Positions 5,971-6,951 of a stretch of 6,951 nt of DNA are shown here, piece by piece (within the stretch, counting starts at the first letter, position 1; every line of letters starts with the position of its first letter). The stretch spans positions 1-6,951 of the forward strand of contig SFNH01000098.1 of the NCBI GenBank assembly GCA_004554205.1. The letters run 5' to 3'. Origin of the DNA: Clostridium sp. (GTDB lineage Bacteria; Bacillota; Clostridia; Lachnospirales; Lachnospiraceae). The notes beneath the pieces are model-generated. The model made no database searches and was not told where the DNA came from. It worked only from the letters and a program-made list of their open reading frames with translations. Position numbers and translations under genes: made by a program.

Positions 5971-6879
5971 ATGAGAAGAATAAATATTAAAGGGCGTGGG
6001 TTGGCGGCGGTATTGACTTGCTGTATAGGTTTGGGTCTGCTGGGCGGACTGGCTGAGTATATGAGCCCATCCGTGAGAGTAGATGAAAATGAGCTTAAAC
6101 CGCCCCAAAGAAGCGTAAATGCCATATTAAAAGCGCCGTCTGTGTCGGCGGAGGGGGCGGTGCTGATTGACGCTGTCAGCGGTCAGGTACTATATGAAAA
6201 AAATGCAGAGAAAAGGCTTTATCCGGCCAGTACCACCAAGATTATGACAGCCCTTGTCACGCTGGAAACTTTGGATGAACTGGGCCTGGGTCCTGACAGC
6301 AAGGTGATAATTCCGGTGGAGGCGGCCGGAGTAGAGGGCTCCTCCCTATACCTGAAGGCTGGCGAAAAGCTCAGTCTGGAGGAGCTTCTTTACGGCCTGA
6401 TGCTCCAGTCGGGAAACGACAGCGCTGAGGCCATTGCAGCCTGCGTGGGCGGCAGCCGTGAGGCTTTCGTGGAAAAGATGAACCTGAAAGCGGAGCAGCT
6501 GGGATGCAGCGGAACACATTTTGTCAACCCCAGCGGACTTTTTGATGAAAACCATTATACTACTGCAGGTGACTTGGCGGTCATTGCTGCGGAGGCAATG
6601 AAAAGGGAGGACTTCAGAGCGATAGTCGGGGCACAGAAATGGGCAAGCGAAGAAACTGACAGAAGCTTTGTAAATAAGAACAAGACTGTGTTTAATTATG
6701 AAGGCGGCAACGGGGTGAAAATAGGATTTACAAAAAAATCGGGCAGGACGCTGGTGGCTTCGGCAGAACGCCACGGCAGAGAGCTTATAGCGGTGGTGCT
6801 GCAAGACGGCAACTGGTTTAACGACGCTTATGCATTGATGGACTACGGCTTTGAACTGGAGCCAACGGAAACAGCGTAA
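5971..6879 (+). CDS. Serine D-alanyl-D-alanine carboxypeptidase (DacF/DacB-like, peptidase S11)
   Basis: This 302-residue penicillin-binding protein is predicted to remove the terminal D-Ala from peptidoglycan pentapeptides outside the membrane. A hydrophobic segment at about residues 10-28 after basic residues is a signal peptide or anchor; no clear cleavage site is seen. The active-site SxxK is S87-T-T-K90 and the SxN motif is S147-G-N149. The third motif, normally KTG, reads K250-I-G252 in VKIGFTKKSGRTLVASA. VNPSGL at 185-190 and the closing LMDYGF are typical of the family. The C-terminal PBP5-type domain and membrane-anchoring helix are absent. The start is supported by AAGGGAG seven bases upstream. 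In Bacillus and clostridia related enzymes act in cortex or sporulation wall synthesis, but nothing here proves a sporulation role. AGA/AGG arginine codons are frequent, unlike block A. Confidence 0.93.
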   Translation: MRRINIKGRGLAAVLTCCIGLGLLGGLAEYMSPSVRVDENELKPPQRSVNAILKAPSVSAEGAVLIDAVSGQVLYEKNAEKRLYPASTTKIMTALVTLETLDELGLGPDSKVIIPVEAAGVEGSSLYLKAGEKLSLEELLYGLMLQSGNDSAEAIAACVGGSREAFVEKMNLKAEQLGCSGTHFVNPSGLFDENHYTTAGDLAVIAAEAMKREDFRAIVGAQKWASEETDRSFVNKNKTVFNYEGGNGVKIGFTKKSGRTLVASAERHGRELIAVVLQDGNWFNDAYALMDYGFELEPTETA

Positions 6880-6925
6880 ACGACGGGGATGGAGTAAATA
6901 GGGGACGGTAACCGGGAGGAGTAAA

Positions 6926-6951
6926 ATGGAATATAGGTGTGTGGACAGGGG
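6926..6951 (+). CDS. Start of an unidentified gene, cut by the window edge
   Basis: An ATG preceded by a good Shine-Dalgarno site (GGGAGGA at 6914-6920, five bases away) opens a frame that reads MEYRCVDR with a further partial codon. It follows the carboxypeptidase by 46 bases on the same strand, with no terminator between them, so the two are probably cotranscribed. Eight residues cannot identify a family. An early cysteine after Met-Glu-Tyr recalls small Cys-rich N-termini of clostridial FAD/NAD-binding proteins, but that is only an impression. Confidence 0.55.

Noticed and set aside
5585..5974. A plus-strand frame running out of proB antisense into the carboxypeptidase leader
   Set aside because: Mostly proB antisense. 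Only its last codons lie in the gap, and its ending is the MLKGVLL mini-ORF, reported separately as a possible leader. I cannot show it is the tail of a real upstream gene.
1..6951. Defence system, mobile element, CRISPR array or biosynthetic cluster
   Set aside because: No direct-repeat array, transposase, integrase, attachment site, nuclease or helicase pair was seen. All well-identified genes are housekeeping families.

Overview
The window reads as DNA from Bacillota, most likely class Clostridia. Most genes have strong purine-rich Shine-Dalgarno sites (AGGAGG, GGAGG, GGGAGG), stem-loop plus T-run terminators are common, and a serine D,D-carboxypeptidase of the kind common in Gram-positive spore formers is present. 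No rRNA, tRNA, CRISPR array, transposase or phage gene is visible. The taxonomic call is an inference from gene content and style, not from a marker gene.

The sequence falls into three blocks that do not look like one continuous locus. Block A (about 1-2500) is GC-rich and favours C/G-ending codons, with CTG dominating for leucine. All its genes are on the minus strand: a parvulin-type peptidylprolyl isomerase (N-terminus missing), a terminator, then the tRNA t6A dehydratase TcdA overlapping a DUF554 membrane protein, then another terminator. Block B (about 2500-5860) has lower GC and different leucine usage (CTT/CTC). It carries mscL on the plus strand (N-terminus missing), convergent with a complete minus-strand proline operon, proB-proA-proC. 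Block C (about 5930-6951) is on the plus strand and has a D-alanyl-D-alanine carboxypeptidase followed by the first nine codons of another gene.

The A/B boundary is sharp. The minus-strand isomerase frame and the plus-strand mscL frame both lose their N-termini at the same few bases around a GATC at 2500-2503. Two unrelated genes cut head to head at one point is what a chimeric assembly or cloning/ligation join produces, or less likely a genomic rearrangement that broke both genes. The B/C boundary lies in the 132-bp intergenic gap between proB and the carboxypeptidase; it is not proven, but style and gene context change there.

Functionally the genes are mostly housekeeping: proline biosynthesis from glutamate (ProB, ProA, ProC in one operon with a 4-base proB/proA overlap), osmotic down-shock protection (MscL), tRNA A37 modification (TcdA), extracytoplasmic protein folding (isomerase) and peptidoglycan trimming (carboxypeptidase). 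I found no convincing new biological system. The observations most worth following up are the A/B join, the KIG in place of KTG in the carboxypeptidase, and the RNA folds that could hide two Shine-Dalgarno sites.
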